Positions 25,650 through 40,268 of a DNA stretch of 64,000 bases are shown piece after piece. The notes below the pieces were generated by a model. It was given only the letters and a program-made list of their open reading frames with translations. It was not told where the DNA came from and did no database searches. Both the position numbers and the translations under genes were made by a program. The stretch comes from Atrichornis clamosus. Lineage: Eukaryota > Chordata > Aves > Passeriformes > Menuridae. Position 1 is the stretch's first letter. The number at the start of each line of letters is the position of its first letter. The DNA is taken from the NCBI GenBank assembly GCA_013400975.1, contig WBMZ01005509.1, positions 124,001 through 188,000 on the forward strand, written 5' to 3'.

Positions 25650-28600
25650 CTAAATTAGAAGTTCTATTTTAAGTGGCCTCTACTCAATTAAAAAAATACA
25701 GTATCTGGGGTTATCAGGGTTTACCTTCATGGAGAAATTGGGTGAGTTTGGGATATTAAATCTAAAACATAAATTATATACTATATAAGTAGATTAAGTA
25801 TCTTCACACAAGGGGAATACTATTCATGTGGATAATCCCAAGAAAATGAAATTATTTGACTGAGTAGAACTCTTTTGTGGAAGTACTCCCTGAATTAGGC
25901 AACAGAAAGGAAAAAGTTTTCAAAAAGAAAAAATATATTGAAAGATCAAAAAAAAGTTTTATCATCCTGCTTGGAACTAACTTTCCAGTAACTCAATGAC
26001 TCATTAGAGAAGGAGTTAAACAATGAGGTTTTCAAAGGTCCTCTATATAAGATAACTGCTTTAAAAAAACTCCTCACCACAGACAAGAATTTATGTGTTT
26101 GTGATTTGGAATACTTTGGAATTTCTAGTCTTTGCTTAAATGGAAATTACACTGCTCTGCACCCACATTTGCACCTTACACTGACCTGGCTATGTAGTAC
26201 TGACACTATGAAATGCTTTCTATGCAAATAAAGACAGGAGCTTTTAAGACTTATTTCTGAGAGGAAAGCAATTTTACAAAAGCAAAAGAGAATGTGTGCT
26301 AAACCATCTAGTCCACTGGTTTGCCAAATAAGAAGTTGCTGTGAGCTCCTGGCTGTATTTCAGTAAAAGGCTGAGGTACTTAAAGCATGGATGAGAGGAG
26401 TTTGGATACCAACTTAAATTCAACATATGACCTCCTTTGTGACTTGAAAGTCCTACAAGTGCTTGCCCAGGTATGGACATAAGCAGAACTTTTCTATGTG
26501 AGAAATGCCACCTAGCCATTTTTCTACCATGTAAGGCTGACTGGGATACTTCAACTGGACTCGGCAGAAGCATTAGGACTTTTAGGAAATTCACTTGAGT
26601 CCCTGAACTTTATGTTCTACAGCTTTGAAATAAATACTTTTAGACTTGTGGAACAATCTCCTGTTTGTTAAAAAATTATTTGTAAAGCCTAATTTATCTG
26701 TAAATTCTGCAATCCTTGTATATTTTATTACATGTTTTTTTATTTGTGTCCTTCCAGATGAGAAATAGAGATAGAAAAATCAGAATAAAGAAAGGTCTCT
26801 GGAGGGTCTCTAAATCATAGAGATTGTAGAGAGTAGCAAAAAAATGTTACACTCTGATTTTTTTTATTACATTTATTGCTGTCTGGATCCTTTTAACCTT
26901 TAAGAATTTTATTGTAAAGCTACTCTGGCCTTTTATAGTTTCTTTCATTTTCCCTTGTTATTAGAATAATACTTTCTTGTAATTTAATCATAGTACTTCT
27001 TATATGTCAGTTTCTCCTCTACAGACATATTCAACTACTTCCCATTGCCATTATCTCAGTATAAATAAAAATCTGATTTGGCTCAAATCATCAGCAAAAC
27101 TCAAATGGATTTGAGTAGGCCAAGGATTTTGACTGTTCTTTAGTTCTCCACTATTCCTAGTTCTCCATTGTTCTCCACTACTGGGTTTTTTTTACAAATC
27201 ACTTAATTGTCCACTTACTTTACACTCAAGTATCTGAAGAAATACTATTTTCAAACACTCTTCTATCAACACTTCCTTAATGACAAAGGCTCTAATTTCT
27301 AGATAACCCTTCTGCCTGAATCATGACACTGTCCTCTACAAACTAACTCAGGAATGTCTGGTGATTCATGGCTGGATGTACTTGTCACCCACCAGATGGC
27401 TGCACAGCAAAAGTTTCCCATGAGTACAGTGCCTTGAGATTTCAAGCTCTATGATAGCTGGTCCAGGAATTTTTCATACTTGCTCTCATCAAGCCTTCAG
27501 GGTCTATAGCAGATGCTACTGAAGTTTATTTGTTTGAGTGCTACCATACTCCTTCCATTATCTCACCGCCCTAACTGGTTTAGTAAATATTTTAAATCTA
27601 TATTTCTAATGCAGAGTAAGGAGGGCTTAAATTATAGGTTGATATATCTGCCAACACGTGAAAATAACTCCTTTAAACTGGAGTTTCTACTCATCATTTT
27701 CCCAGAGGATTACATTATTTTGGATGAAAAAAAAAGTCCAACAAAACCAAATCAAAATAAAAACCACAACAATAAAGTGAGAACATGTGGATTTATTTAA
27801 ATTTTTAGACATATGTAAAAGCTTCCAACTGCATTATTTCTTCTGTTACTCTACAATTTGTTATCTCCTAAATCCTGCTGAATTCAATTTGATGGGGAAG
27901 GAAAGGACCTGAACTTGCTTCTGACAATATTTGCACTCTGTGAATAATTTCCTGCTTTACTTGCAATTATCATGCATTTTTGGCACTTATTTTCCCACTT
28001 TGCAACAAAACAGCATCTTAGATTCTTTCTGACATGATTTTCACAACTTTATATATTTATGCTGTATATATAGAGATATATATGTGTGTGAATACACAGA
28101 TTATGGACACAGATATTATTAATTCCTATGTCAACTAAGTTCTTTGTTAAGGACAAGGATAATTAGATGATTCAATGGCCATTCAACCACTGTGATTAAA
28201 GAAAGACAGATTTTCAACTGGGATGTGTGTAAGGAAGTTGTATTGATACATTTATGTACAGCTACATTTTCTTCCCCATCAGGACTGATTAACACTTTAC
28301 AACAGTCCAGACAAAGTCTCCTTCTCATCATATGCCTAATAAGATATGACTGCAAAGCCCACAATGTACACCACATTTAATTTAGGGCAGCAGGGAGTGT
28401 ATGTGCCTGAGGTTACTAAGTGCAGCATCTAATAATTCTATTCTATGCTGGTTGCCCTGTTTGGAATATGTATTTAAGGAAGCAGATGTATATGTTTTCT
28501 TGGTTTTGCTTTAATCTTAGAAACTTAGAAACCTTTAGGAGAGACTGTAAGGCCTTAACAGCTTTAAAATGCTGTTGAACATGTTAAAACTGAAACCTGA

Positions 28601-31600
28601 AAACATTTGACATGAATTCTTTAAATGCTTTTTGTACTGTATAACCATCAATCTGCAATACACGGCCTAGAGACAGCAATCCCACCTGAATCATGCTACA
28701 GTTAATATGTACTTTGTAATATAATTTATCAAGCATTCTAAATCCATATGACACAAATGTACAGCATTCAGTCTGAAAAAGTTCATCAAGAGTTGTAAGT
28801 AGAACTGAATGAACGCATTATAAGCTCTTTCCATGCAGTGTTTTCCCCTATCTGTCTCCTTAAAACATTTCACACTGAATGGTTTCCTGCGTGCTCTGCT
28901 GCAGATTTATTCTTCTCCTGATGCATGCGTGTAACTCCCCATTAATGTTAGTAGGAATGAGATTTACGTATGTGCACTGAGAGGAGAACAGACCCCATGG
29001 TATTTTATTCGCCTATACAGGATTATAGCCTCTGAGGATAGATTTGATTTTTTTGTTGTTAGCAAAAAAGCAGCTTGACAAGTAGCTTTTTGATTGATAA
29101 TACACTGGGAGTCATAATTTATGTAATCTTACACCTGCTACAGAACATAAAGGTCACTTTAAAGGTGTGAGTTGTGTGTGCTGGGGCACAGCATAAACCA
29201 GAGGGTCAGTTTTCAGTGCTTACTGTTTGACAGAGGAACAGACAAAAACTCCTACCAATGCTGATAAAATTGAAAATATCATGGCAAGCATTGTAATTAA
29301 CAGCAAGTTTCCAGAACTTGACATTCTGAGCAAGTGTCATTCCCTAGGTTATTACAGAGGGAATTAGAGTGGCCTTTCACTGTCAAACTGATATATACCA
29401 TTGGAGCATTGCTGAAGAAAAAGTACCATTCATGATGTCTTTTCAGGATTTAAACATCTGCTGAATTCCATCTCTTTCTATCATTTTCTGAAAATAGATA
29501 CACATCTCAAAAGGTCTCTATCTGGGGCATTGAGTGGATTCAATATTTCAGCATTTTCTGCCTTTTTTTAAAAATTATTCTTTGTGTAAGAACTCTTTTG
29601 TACACAGCATCAGCAGGACTTTCTTAAAGCTTAAACAGTTTTGCTAGGAGAATGGCTTCCTGAAATGTATTCTTATGATTAATCACTGGATATACTCATT
29701 TTTCTTAAGAATCCTGTTTGTACACTGGGGTAAAATAAGAGAAAAAAAGCTTTCATACTATAAAGTAGCAAGATATTTGCTCTCATTCTTTTTTTTGCTT
29801 ATCTCTGGATTTTTTTCTAATAGCCTTGCAAATGTGTAAGGAGATAACTGAGTTTTGTGCAAGCCATTATTTGATACCTTCTTGTTCTAACCTTCATCTC
29901 CTGCTGGTACAAGAGGGAACTGTACCTTCAGAATAGGGACATATCCTTTGGACTTTTCAGTCAAATATTACTAATATGTGTACTAAGATATTCACATTCT
30001 GTGGTTCTAATTATTTCATTTCCATGATTTGTTATAATTATTAATAATAAAATAGATAGGTTTATTTTCACTTCAACTTTTGTCTGGGAAATAGTTCAAA
30101 GCCAAAAAAACCCCTAGTGAGATCTGCTTAATTGTCTTTGGGTGCTGTGATCAGTTTTCCCCAAACTCTGAATATGACCCAATCTTCAATATTTGTTGAA
30201 TTTGACTTCAGTATCGATGATTAGGACTTTCAAGCCAATTTAGGATTTCCAGCCCATGCTGAATACTATTGAACTGCTCTAGGTTACTGGATGACTGTAG
30301 TCTCTATTGATTTGAATCATTTGTTTGGGTCAAGAACAGAGGCTTAGGATTTGGAAGTAATATCTTCAACATGGAGTGTTCATTGTCTCCTGTCATGAGA
30401 GGAGAATGTATTTCTCCTTTCAGGGTGGGGAAATGGTTACAAGAAATGACTTCTGACATTAATGGAACAGGGGAAAAATTCACTTTCCATGAAAATAACT
30501 GCTTTTAGGCCTAGCTTTGTCTTCATAGATCACTATGGTTTACAAATGACCTACAATAAATTAAGTAGACACCTCTGCGATGGGGATGAAAGTCTTGGCA
30601 ACGCTGATTAGTTGTGGCAATTATTTTAGAGATTTATGCAGTGTTTACCAGAACCTTCTCTGTCTTACCATTCTATCTGTGATACCACTTTATGACAAAA
30701 ATGAAAGAAAAACCCATAACTAAGAACTATAAAGAATTTTGTAACATACAACTTATCAGTGCCTCTTTAGCTAATGAGGGAATGAAAAGTATTTTCCTCA
30801 CAGATAGGCTATATTAATAGCATTTTCTAACATTTCTTTCAATATATTCAAAAATAACAGTGACTGACATTATAGAAAAAGCCATGCAGAACTACAAATG
30901 AAACTAATTTGAAACAGTGTGGAAATATATTTTATGAATGTGTACACATTTAAAATTTGAGTTGTTATTATTCCACTTGGTTTTCCCAAAGATATTTTTT
31001 CCTATATTATGTTAATTCAATTAAGTTAAAATCTTGTTATCAACTTCTTTAATGACTGACAAAAGTTTTTATGTGTCACAGGCAATATTCAACAAAACCT
31101 GCCATTGTTGCTAAAATTGCCATTCAATATTGTTCAGAAGAATTTAAATTTTACTTAAAATTGAAAAAATTGTGAAATACTGTAACATTAAAAATCTTAA
31201 ATGTTTTTCCATGTAAAATATCAGAGATTATTATTTTTATCTATCCAACTAAATATTTATTAATCACTCAATAGAATGGCTAAATAGGTACTATTTATAT
31301 GTATTTGTCATTTGGGATGTATATCCTCTTATAATAGCATTTTTGTCTGCTACTGCATGTTCAGGGGAGGATACAATTGATTCAGGAAGGACCAGAGGGA
31401 TTTTTCATGGAAGTGCAAATGTAACACCATATTTTGTAGTTGAGGATAGTTTATGAGAGAAAGATTTTTGTGCCTTAGTGTAAAGCATGAGAGCGAATTT
31501 TTAACACTAGCACTGCTGATTCTCAGGCTGATGATCCAAACCTTGGTTTATGTGATGTTATTATTCTTTATATTAATGTAAAATAAAGAACAGCAACAAA

Positions 31601-32062
31601 TAGAGAATTGAATAATAACTTCATGTCTCCTAGAAAATAAAAAATGCTTCAGTCATTAACTGAGGTCAAAGAGACATAAATACATTGCAGATCCAACAGC
31701 TCAGGGAAGAAAATAACAGTTTGAGGAGATCATGCAGGAAGATGTGGCAATTGTTTAATAATTTCAATTTAAATATTTCTAGTACTCTCTTATTTTTTTC
31801 TTGTTAATGAAATTTTTGAAAGGATAGCTACATTGTTCTTTTATAGCTATACTGCAAGGCATCTCCCTTGACAATATTTTTTTAACTGTCCTAGAGAACA
31901 CAACTGTGATCATATTATTTCAATGCAGGAGCAGATATCTGCCTAATGGTAAATATGACTCAATTGGCTGTTTATGGAAACTAAAGATTTTTCTTTAATT
32001 AAAAAAAAAAACCAACCAGGTAATAGTTGATGTAAAATGAAGTTCACATACTGCAGAAGAAT

Positions 32063-32830
32063 AATTGAGTTTGGAAGGGACATCTTGAGGTCATTTAATC
32101 CAAGCCCCTTGCTCAAGTTTCCAGCTAGAGCAAGTTGCCAAGGTCTATGTCCACTTGGCTTCTGAGTATCTCCAGGGATGGAGACTCCATATCTCTGGCC
32201 AAACTGTTCCAAAGTATGACCATTGTCACAGGAAAAAAAAATAATAAAAAATTCTCGTGTTCAGGTGGAATTTTATGTGTTTTCATCTGTGCTGATTGCC
32301 TCTTGTCATGCAATGGGCACTACTGAAAAGAATTTGGCTGCTGCTTCTTCAGTTCCTCCCATCAGATATTTACATACATTGATAAAATCCCCTTGAACCC
32401 TCTTATTCCCTGAACAATTACAGTTCTCTTAGCCTCTCCTCCCATGTCAGGTTCTCCAGTCCCTTAATCAGTTTTGTGACCCTTTACTAGACTCATTCCC
32501 ATATATCCAGCTAACTCTTGTACTGAAGAGCCCAGCACTGGCTCCAGCACTTCAGATGTGTCCCACTAGGGTTGAATAGAGGGTGATGGTCATTTCTCCT
32601 GACCTATTGGGAATGCTTTTCCTAGTAAAATCCAGAATTCTATTGGTGCTCATTACTGCAACATCAACGAACATTTATATAGTTTATGGTCAATTTGGGG
32701 CACACTAGAATTTCTAGGTCCTTCTCCGCAGAGCTGCTTGTCTGCTGGTTGATCCCCAGTATGTGCTGGTTCAATGGATTATTCCTCCCCAGGTGAAAAG
32801 TTTTGCATTTTCATGGCTTAAATTTCGTGT
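32063..32830 (-). mobile_element. CR1 LINE 3' half (minus)
   Basis: Reverse-complement CR1 of about 770 bp. Conserved words in order are 'TTTGGAAGGGACATCTTGAG', 'GCCAAGGTCTATGTCCACTT', 'TCTCCAGGGATGGAGACTCC', 'CTGTTCCAAAGTATGACCAT', 'TCCAGTCCCTTAATCAG', 'CTGGCTCCAGCACTTCAGAT' and 'ATTCCTCCCCAGGTGAAAAG'. An A-rich insertion lies near 32231-32250. The terminal octamers at the left edge are eroded. The copy is old and diverged, with no long frame left. The right boundary is approximate. Confidence 0.88.
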
Positions 32831-33028
32831 CTGCCTAATTGAGGATGATATGGATTAGGTATCCCATCAGTTTCTGTTATGTTGTGATTTACTTCCAGAC
32901 ACCAAGTTTTAGTTCTGTCCCAAGGGACAATATGTACACAATTCTCAAATATAGGAGGTATGGTTCTGATACCAATTATCAATAAAATACACACCTGGCA
33001 GAAATTGTGTAATCCAAGAATTGTGCTT

Positions 33029-34037
33029 TGTTGTGGTTTGAGCCTAGCCAGAGGCCAGGCATCCATGGAAAACCCCCATTCACTCCCCCCACAGCTCTAC
33101 AGAGGAGGAAAAAAACAATGCAAAGTATGCATCAGTAGAGAAAAGGACCCAAGGAAAATCACATGCAAAGACGGGCAGGCTACTTAAAGAGATGAAAGTA
33201 AATTTATTGCACTAAAACTAACAGAAACAGACCAGGATAATGAGAAGTAAAATGAGCTTTTGGAGAACGCCTTTCCCCCTGCCACTCCCTCCTCCCAGCT
33301 CTACCTCCTACCCAGATGGCACAGGGAGACAGAGAATGGGGGTTTTTTTGGTCAGTTCATCATCTGTGGCTTCTTCCTGCTGCACAGTTGGAGTCATCTT
33401 TCCCCTGCTGCTTCTGTGGGGCTCCCTCTGGAAGACAGTTCTTCAGGAACTGTCTTCCTTTAGAAAGTCCATCTCACAAGCAACCGTCTTCTGCGAATTT
33501 TTGCAACACAAGTCCATCCCAGGGGCAGCAGCAGCCCTCAAGCTGCTACAGCTTGGGTCACTCCTCCACAGGTTCTTTTTAAGCATCCACCTGCTCCAGT
33601 GTGGGCCCCTCCACGGGCTGCAGGTGGATCTCTGCACTCCTGTGGTCTTCCATGGGCTGCAGGGGCACAGCTGCCTCACCACAGCCTTCACCACGGGCCG
33701 CAGAGGAATCTCGGCTCCAGCTCCTGTACCTCCTCCCAATCCTTCCCATCTGACCTTGGTGCCTCCATGTTGTTTTTCAGCTCACATCTTCTCGCTCACC
33801 CCCTCTCCCCTGGCTGGAATTAAAACTGCACCACCAGGATTGTTTTGAATTTCTTCTTAAATCTGTTATCACAGAGGCGTTACCACTATTTCTATTTGGC
33901 CTGCGGCATGTCCATGTTTGCAGCCAGACAGACACTGGCCCTGCAGAACATGATGGTGGGGCTTCCAGCAGCTTCTCACAGAAGTCTCCCCTGTATGCCC
34001 CCTGCTACCACAAACCAGGTCTTGCAAAACTATGACA
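33029..34037 (-). mobile_element. ERVL-like solo LTR (minus), about 1 kb
   Basis: A GC-richer block in AT-rich surroundings that reads, on the minus strand, as a full LTR. It starts TGTCATAGTTTTGCAAGACC, at 34037, and ends CTCAAACCACAACA, at 33029, the AAACCAC.ACA ending of avian ERVL-type LTRs. The tetranucleotide GCTT abuts both edges (33025-33028 and 34038-34041), consistent with a partly eroded target duplication. The poly(A) signal AATAAA lies on the minus strand at 33203-33208. No gag, pol or env sequence flanks it, so it is a solo LTR. The 202-codon plus-strand frame inside it runs against the LTR and is not a gene. Confidence 0.8.
33430..33458. repeat. Perfect 12-bp hairpin inside the ERVL-like LTR
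   Basis: GGAAGACAGTTC (33430-33441) and GAACTGTCTTCC (33447-33458) are exact reverse complements around the five-base loop TTCAG. It would form a strong stem in DNA or in RNA of either strand. Confidence 0.9.
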
Positions 34038-35617
34038 GCTTATAACTGTAAACCAAATGATCAGTCTGAAGCAGAGGTTAAACCTAGGAAGATCTGAAAA
34101 ATGCTGATACTGTTTTTTGTGACATTCAATCACGCACTCTTTGAAATTTTTGCAAGTGAAAATATGTTTTTTATCCCAAGACTGGTAAGGTTGGTCTCTG
34201 CTTAGTAGTTACAGAAGTTTTCAGAAATTAATATAATCCAAAGAGATCAGGTGTCTCCACTCAGTCTCAATTGCAATGCTTTTTTTCTTTTCTCATTTAT
34301 CTTACCACACATGTGCTTACAAATAGTTTTATACACCTAGAATATTGTCCTCAAATCCATGTCTCCCTCCAGGTACATCTAGCATGAGATAAAGTTATTT
34401 CAATTTTAAATGTTTCTGTTTCAGTATTCAAGTTTGCATAGTTTTACATCTAAAAGGAGAAATGAATGTCTTGTAGAGAGCACTGATTTCTCTTGTTGCC
34501 TTGACAGCTATGATCAGCAACAAACAGAGAACAATATGTACTTGGATTTCAAATATTTTTCTTTATCTTTTTATACACTGGAATTATTCTTTTTCACAGA
34601 ATTAAATACTGAAGCAACACATAAGAACAGAAGTAATGCACTATATTATGCACATCAAAGTGCAGAGCACATCACAATTTTGTTCGAAAAAAATATCTAC
34701 ATGTTGGGAACTAATTTAGATTGTAAAGAAAATATTTTTCTCTCTAAGGTCCAGCCACATGCGCTAGCTTCTCTTTATATTAAATAGCTTTTATTTGTCA
34801 GAACAAATGAAAATACCTGAAAATAAGAGGAACAGGAACTCAACTCAACCTACTTCTATACCTCACAGATAAAGTTCTTACTTTACAAGAAAATGTCTTG
34901 TGAATCTAGTCATGGACATAATAGCATGGGACTCCCCAAGGAAACCAAAAGCCCTTTTGCCTTCACTATATCTTCAAGCACACATTACACTAAATGCAAA
35001 AGGCAGTGACATCAACGGTCTATAAAAGCATGACCTTCAAGTTGATGGATTTAGAGTAATAAAAGACCTCAACAGCAGCTGACATATAAACATAAAAGGA
35101 AGTTGTAAGGACATTCCACTTTGGTATATAATGAGTAAGAAATGTAATACTGTGTTTACAGATTCTACAGGCTTTGCTGTGCTGTTTTCACCTGAAAACA
35201 TTTCTAAATCCAAGAGGTAGAAGGAGAATGGGGACAGGACTGTGAGTGTGAGATCTTAGATTATGCAGGTATAAATTTGGGAAGAAGAATTATGTTGAAA
35301 AAGCAACAGCTGAAGGTAATCCATAGGAGCTATATATATACACACATATGTTTCTGAGAAAAAAATAATGATCACCTATCACAGGATTTTACAGGTAAAT
35401 TTTCCCAATAGTCTCTTGTGGGGTTTTGAATTACTGTCTTGAAAATGTATTTCAATATTATGGGTGCTGATCTGTTCAGTGAAATAAAGCTAAGGAATTA
35501 ATTTAACTAAAGCAGGGAGGCAATGAAGGGGCAAGTCTTCGAAAATGATCCCAAACCAGCAGTCCATCCATGCAAGACCCTAGGGAACTAGCAAAACGTC
35601 CCAAAACACAAAAATTG

Positions 35618-35631
35618 CCAAGAGAGGGCAG
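35618..35631 (+). promoter_or_regulatory. CTCF-like motif
   Basis: The 14 bases CCAAGAGAGGGCAG match the common CTCF core consensus (CCASYAGRKGGCRS) at 12 of 14 positions; the two misses are in the S-Y pair. One motif hit in 64 kb is weak evidence on its own. Confidence 0.3.
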
Positions 35632-38600
35632 TAGTGTGTTGAGTCGTGGGAACTCTCCTCCCTACACTGGAAGTCCACAGAAGCCAAGATACAATCACCT
35701 ATTCACTTTGCAGATCTTTGCTAAATTGGGACTGAACCTAAGAAGATAGTGTGATGCTGTCAATATCCTAGGAAAAAAGCAATTCCTTCCACTGTCTAAG
35801 AATAGCAGGACTTGTCTGATTTTCTAGAAATTCTTCAGGTGAAGCCCAATTAAAAATCACAGAAAGTTTGAAAAGCCTTCAGTAGTCATACACCTCACAA
35901 ACAAAATGCCATAAATAGTTATCTACTAATTCCAAGTCATGACAGTATGTCACCTACTATTGAAAATTTAGAATAATCATGGGATGAAGTTTTATTACCT
36001 AAACACATGGAGGATTGTCTCTGAATAGACAGAAATCAACAGTTCTACATACATTATAAGTAACTACAAATGCAATACATATGCACATGTAAGTCAGATT
36101 TACATATGCAAAAATGCAATTTCTTGTCCACAGACAAATTTTGACTGTCTATGACTGCAACACCACTTTGAATTCTTTGCATACACAAGACTTCTAAATT
36201 TAAAGTTATTTGCATGCAGGGAAAAAATTCCTACAGTTCTGCTAACATGCTATGTTTTTCCAAAGCTTTCATCTATCTATAAAATTCTTATGCAATCACC
36301 ACTTTCACAGTATCTAAGGGGTCTAATGACTCCTTGTTCTGCCAGGTTTGCACTTAGAGCTTTTTATTGCCACTCTTTAGAAAGGTGTTTGAACTGTGGC
36401 AGGTAGGACAATCCAAAGACAGATCTCATTTCAAAGTATTCTGAAGGGAATAGCTAGTAAAGAAGAGCAGTGATTGATGCAATAGAAGACATAAGAGGAT
36501 TTTCTTCTTTTTTTTTTTTTACCAGCTACAGAGAAGTCTAGACTCTTTACTTTAAACTTGAAGTGTTAAAGGGGACTCTTAGATCTGATCATCTCAAAGT
36601 CTCTAATCTATGCAAAAAGTGGGCATTGATGTAAAAATAGTACATGTATGAACAACTCAGAAGCATAGCTGGAGTGCAATGTGTATTTGTGGGTCTAAAT
36701 ACTTTGAAAATGCTTGTTCCTGTCTGTGAGACTGGCAGAAGGTGAGAACAGTCAAAGATCTACTCTGTGAAAATTCAGCTCTTTCTTCCTTGCGTACTAC
36801 TTTTTCCTTCTTATTAGAAAACTTAAATCAGAGAAATCGGTGAAAATGATAGAATCATTTCCTTGCAAAGTGTATAGGTGTATATCCAAATCTATAAATG
36901 TATAGTGAAGTGTATTTATATTCCTGCAGTACAGCTAAGTTATACAATTTTATTTTCATATTATTTTTACTGTTCATTGTTAGGAATATTGAAAGAGTGC
37001 TATTCACTGTCCTAGTCACAATTAGTTCTGTAAATTTATTCTGTCTCATCCAGTTAACTAGATATGTGTCTTACTTTTATTTTCACACATGTACCTGATT
37101 TAAAAATTTCTGTGATCAGAAAATCAAAACTTGAACTGTAAGGATGAGGATTTGACATTTTGATATAAGAAACATTTAGTCTTCAACTTCCATTACTTTA
37201 AAGCATAGATTATTAGAATAAAATAATGTGTCACTATTCCCCTCAAGAACTGAAATCAAACGGAATTTTCTTGGCCAGCACTTCTGAGATACAATCTCAT
37301 CATTGTTGCATTGAAAGGCTAAACATTTTCTCCCAGGCCATCAAAATTGGATTGGACAGAGGAGATCCGAAACACACAGTAAAAAGTGGGTTACACAATC
37401 ACATTTATTCTTTTCAGAGATAACAAAATATATAGTGAAGTCTAGTAAAGTATTCCTCAAAGTTAGAGACCATGATTGTCCAGGAAGCTGATTCAGGGAT
37501 TCTGAAAAAATTGCTTACTAAATCCCTAATCAAATTAACTTTATTAGTCCTGTAAATTTTCACGTGATTTAAACATTTCATAAGGTATGTAATTACAGAA
37601 AGTGATACATCACAATCCATAGAAGTGTTCCCGACAAGCAGAAACCTTCAAAACATGAATGTTCACTCATATAGATCCATAGAGAAGGAATTGAAGTACA
37701 TAATCACAATATTTAACACCATATTGTAAAATGCACCACTTTTTTCCAGAACTAGCTCTTTCAGCGTGACAAGAGTATGGAATAAAACACAAAAATGACA
37801 CACACTCACTGCAATCATGAGTCCTTTGATATAATATCTTAATCCTAAGGATATTTCCCTTCAAGTAACATTGCAATGTGAATATGCTCAGCATGAGCTA
37901 GGAAACTTAGCAAGATTCTATCATGTCACAGTGTACAACAGCCAGAAACATGCAGGAAAAAAAATGTTTTGGTTTTCTTTCTTTGTTTGTGGGTTGGTTT
38001 TTTTGTTTGTTTCTTTTCTTTTTCAAAACCATGATCCTAACATTAAAAAATCATATCCAGCATTTTTTTCTTGCTTAAATTCTAGATAGAATCCTACCTT
38101 AGTCTGTCTTATCCATATTTTGATATCTTTTTATTTCTTTTGTACTTGAAAAAATGTATTCAAAACTGTAGAATATAGATGACTAACTGAATATCTGTAT
38201 AGTTAAATAACTATATTTTCTACTTTGCTAACGATATACCTGTGTATACAGCTATGGAGAGGTATGAGTATATGCACATGGCAAGGATTAGAACAAAAAA
38301 AATTTAATGTTCAGCTTTCACTACATGATTCAAACATTTTATAAAATTTCCTCCAAGGAGTGGCTTTGTTTGCCATTCTTCTGCATGTGGGCATCCAGTA
38401 ACTAATGCCTCCTTTTAAAATACGTGTACGTGTTTCTATGCATAGTAATAGCATACGTGTGATTGTGACTTGGATCATGACTTGGGTGAGAGTGTTTCAG
38501 GTTCTGCACTGAGCAGATCCTAGGCTATCTGGAATGTACTCTGAAGTGTACTGTCCTTTGCTGCTGGTTATAGAATAAATCTAAGATATTTGGTTTTAAA

Positions 38601-40268
38601 ATGATGGTGTTAAAAACTATATAGCTATACAGGGTGAATGCAGCCCTACACGCCCACAGATGCTGCAACTATGACAGTTGCAAAGTCCAAGAAACATTTG
38701 TGAGTGAACTAACCCTTTTACTGGGTCATGCTGGAGCAATCAACTGGAAAACAAATTTGGGAAGTCCCCAAAGAAACTGGTGTGCAGTTCAGCCTCAAGT
38801 CCATGTAAAATCAGTCCTGAGAGGTCAATATAGAGACATGACATTGTCACAGAAAGATATATGCAAAAGAACTCAAGGAAAATTCTGGCATGTGGCTGGT
38901 TATTCTTGCTCTAAGGCAGATGCTGGTTTCCCCACAATGGAAGAAATTTTACTATGGCATCTAAAATATCTTTTCCCCTTTTCCTTGTCTTGCCATGCCC
39001 TGCCTTCCCTTTCCTTCCTTTCCCTCACAGTTTTACACTGATCTGTTACTGTAGAGTGATGTGTAAAGGAATACTTATAAAGAGACACATCAGTCAAACT
39101 GAAAATCTGATGAGTCAGATCCATCACTGTACAATTAGTAAATCATGTATCTGTTGAGTTGAATCAGTACAGGCTTGTTGAAGTTTATGGTACTACTCCA
39201 ATTTGAAGTAGTGCTATACTAATTTATACTATTTTAATTCAAACAAGATCTGATAGAGCCTTATTTCCAGTGATCACAGGAATGGCTGATATATTACAGC
39301 TATTTCCTTTGTAAGCATAAGGTCATTTGAGAGCTCAGATTCTATTACTGTCTTATATGTGTTGGGAAATACTGACTTTTTAACAGCAAATAATCACTTC
39401 ATGAAATTTAAAAATGGCATTTGTTTTTGGCTAGTTATGCTCCTGTTGCCTAAGGCTAGATCTTGTTCTCATTTCAGTCAAATGGAGACTAGTCAGTTCC
39501 ATTTTTCAAATTGTTTTGCATTAATACAGTGCTGCAATGTTTGAATTGGGGCTGAACAAAAGAATTATTTTTGGAAGGGAAAATGTTATCCTGATTTTTA
39601 TTTAAAGAAATGCTAATTAAATTCTATTCCCTGCAAGTATTTTAGAAAATTTTAATTCTGTGTCAATTTTAATTTGTCTTTTCTTGCCTAAAATTACCAT
39701 GCGATATAATTCAGACAACTTTTGTTTTGCTGCTCTGCCTTCCTTATTCAAAAGAACATTTTTCAAAAAATACAGATTGTTACGTTTTTTTATACCACAT
39801 GGGCAAGAGGCCTCTCAAATACACTATCTGCCTACCTTTCCCTCTCCTAAGGAAATTCTTGTTAATATCAGCAAAATATATTAAGACATTTACATTAGCA
39901 TCCAGTAATCACTGTGGTTTGAGGGTATGTAGAGCAAAGATCTTAGGGACATGTTCAGCCAACTTCAGCTGTCTATGATGTAGACACCTACATGTGAGCT
40001 ACTTGTCTAAATTTTGCTAAGAGGCAGTGTTCAGAAGCAGGCACTACTTAACGTGCAGTTCCTTTGACCTATATTTAAGGGCTGTGTTAGGATTGGAGGA
40101 ATGATATGAAGTGCTTATTCCTCTCCACCGACTATATGGGGAATCTAAATGACAAGCTGAAATGAAGACATTTATGCTCTAGACATCTATATTTTCTGAA
40201 GAACAAGCCTACCTTAGATGTTGATATGCTGCATCGCAGGCTGCAGAGAGGGGATCCACTTGTCGTTG

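Larger units (their letters stand above)
21859..32062. other. Long AT-rich non-coding stretch
   Basis: No supported gene. It includes a GA-rich tract (23234-23274), a possible conserved block (24240-24660), an exact 60-bp tandem duplication (24861-24980), a 272-bp inverted-repeat element (25378-25649) and a TA/TG-rich patch near 28055-28092. Relics of an old palindromic repeat family are suspected around 23725-23830 and 28921-28995. The minus-strand ORF at 26274-26594 (106 codons) resembles no family I know. Confidence 0.5.

Noticed and set aside
26274..26594. Minus-strand 106-codon frame
   Set aside because: No family resemblance and no gene context.
33240..33848. 202-codon plus-strand open frame, the longest in the window
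   Set aside because: It lies wholly inside an ERVL-like LTR and runs opposite to it. Its Ser/Pro/Leu-rich composition follows the GC-rich LTR sequence, and it shows no domain.
38634..39041. Plus-strand 135-codon frame
   Set aside because: Its end runs into a low-complexity CCTT-rich stretch, no domain is visible and no splice signals support it.
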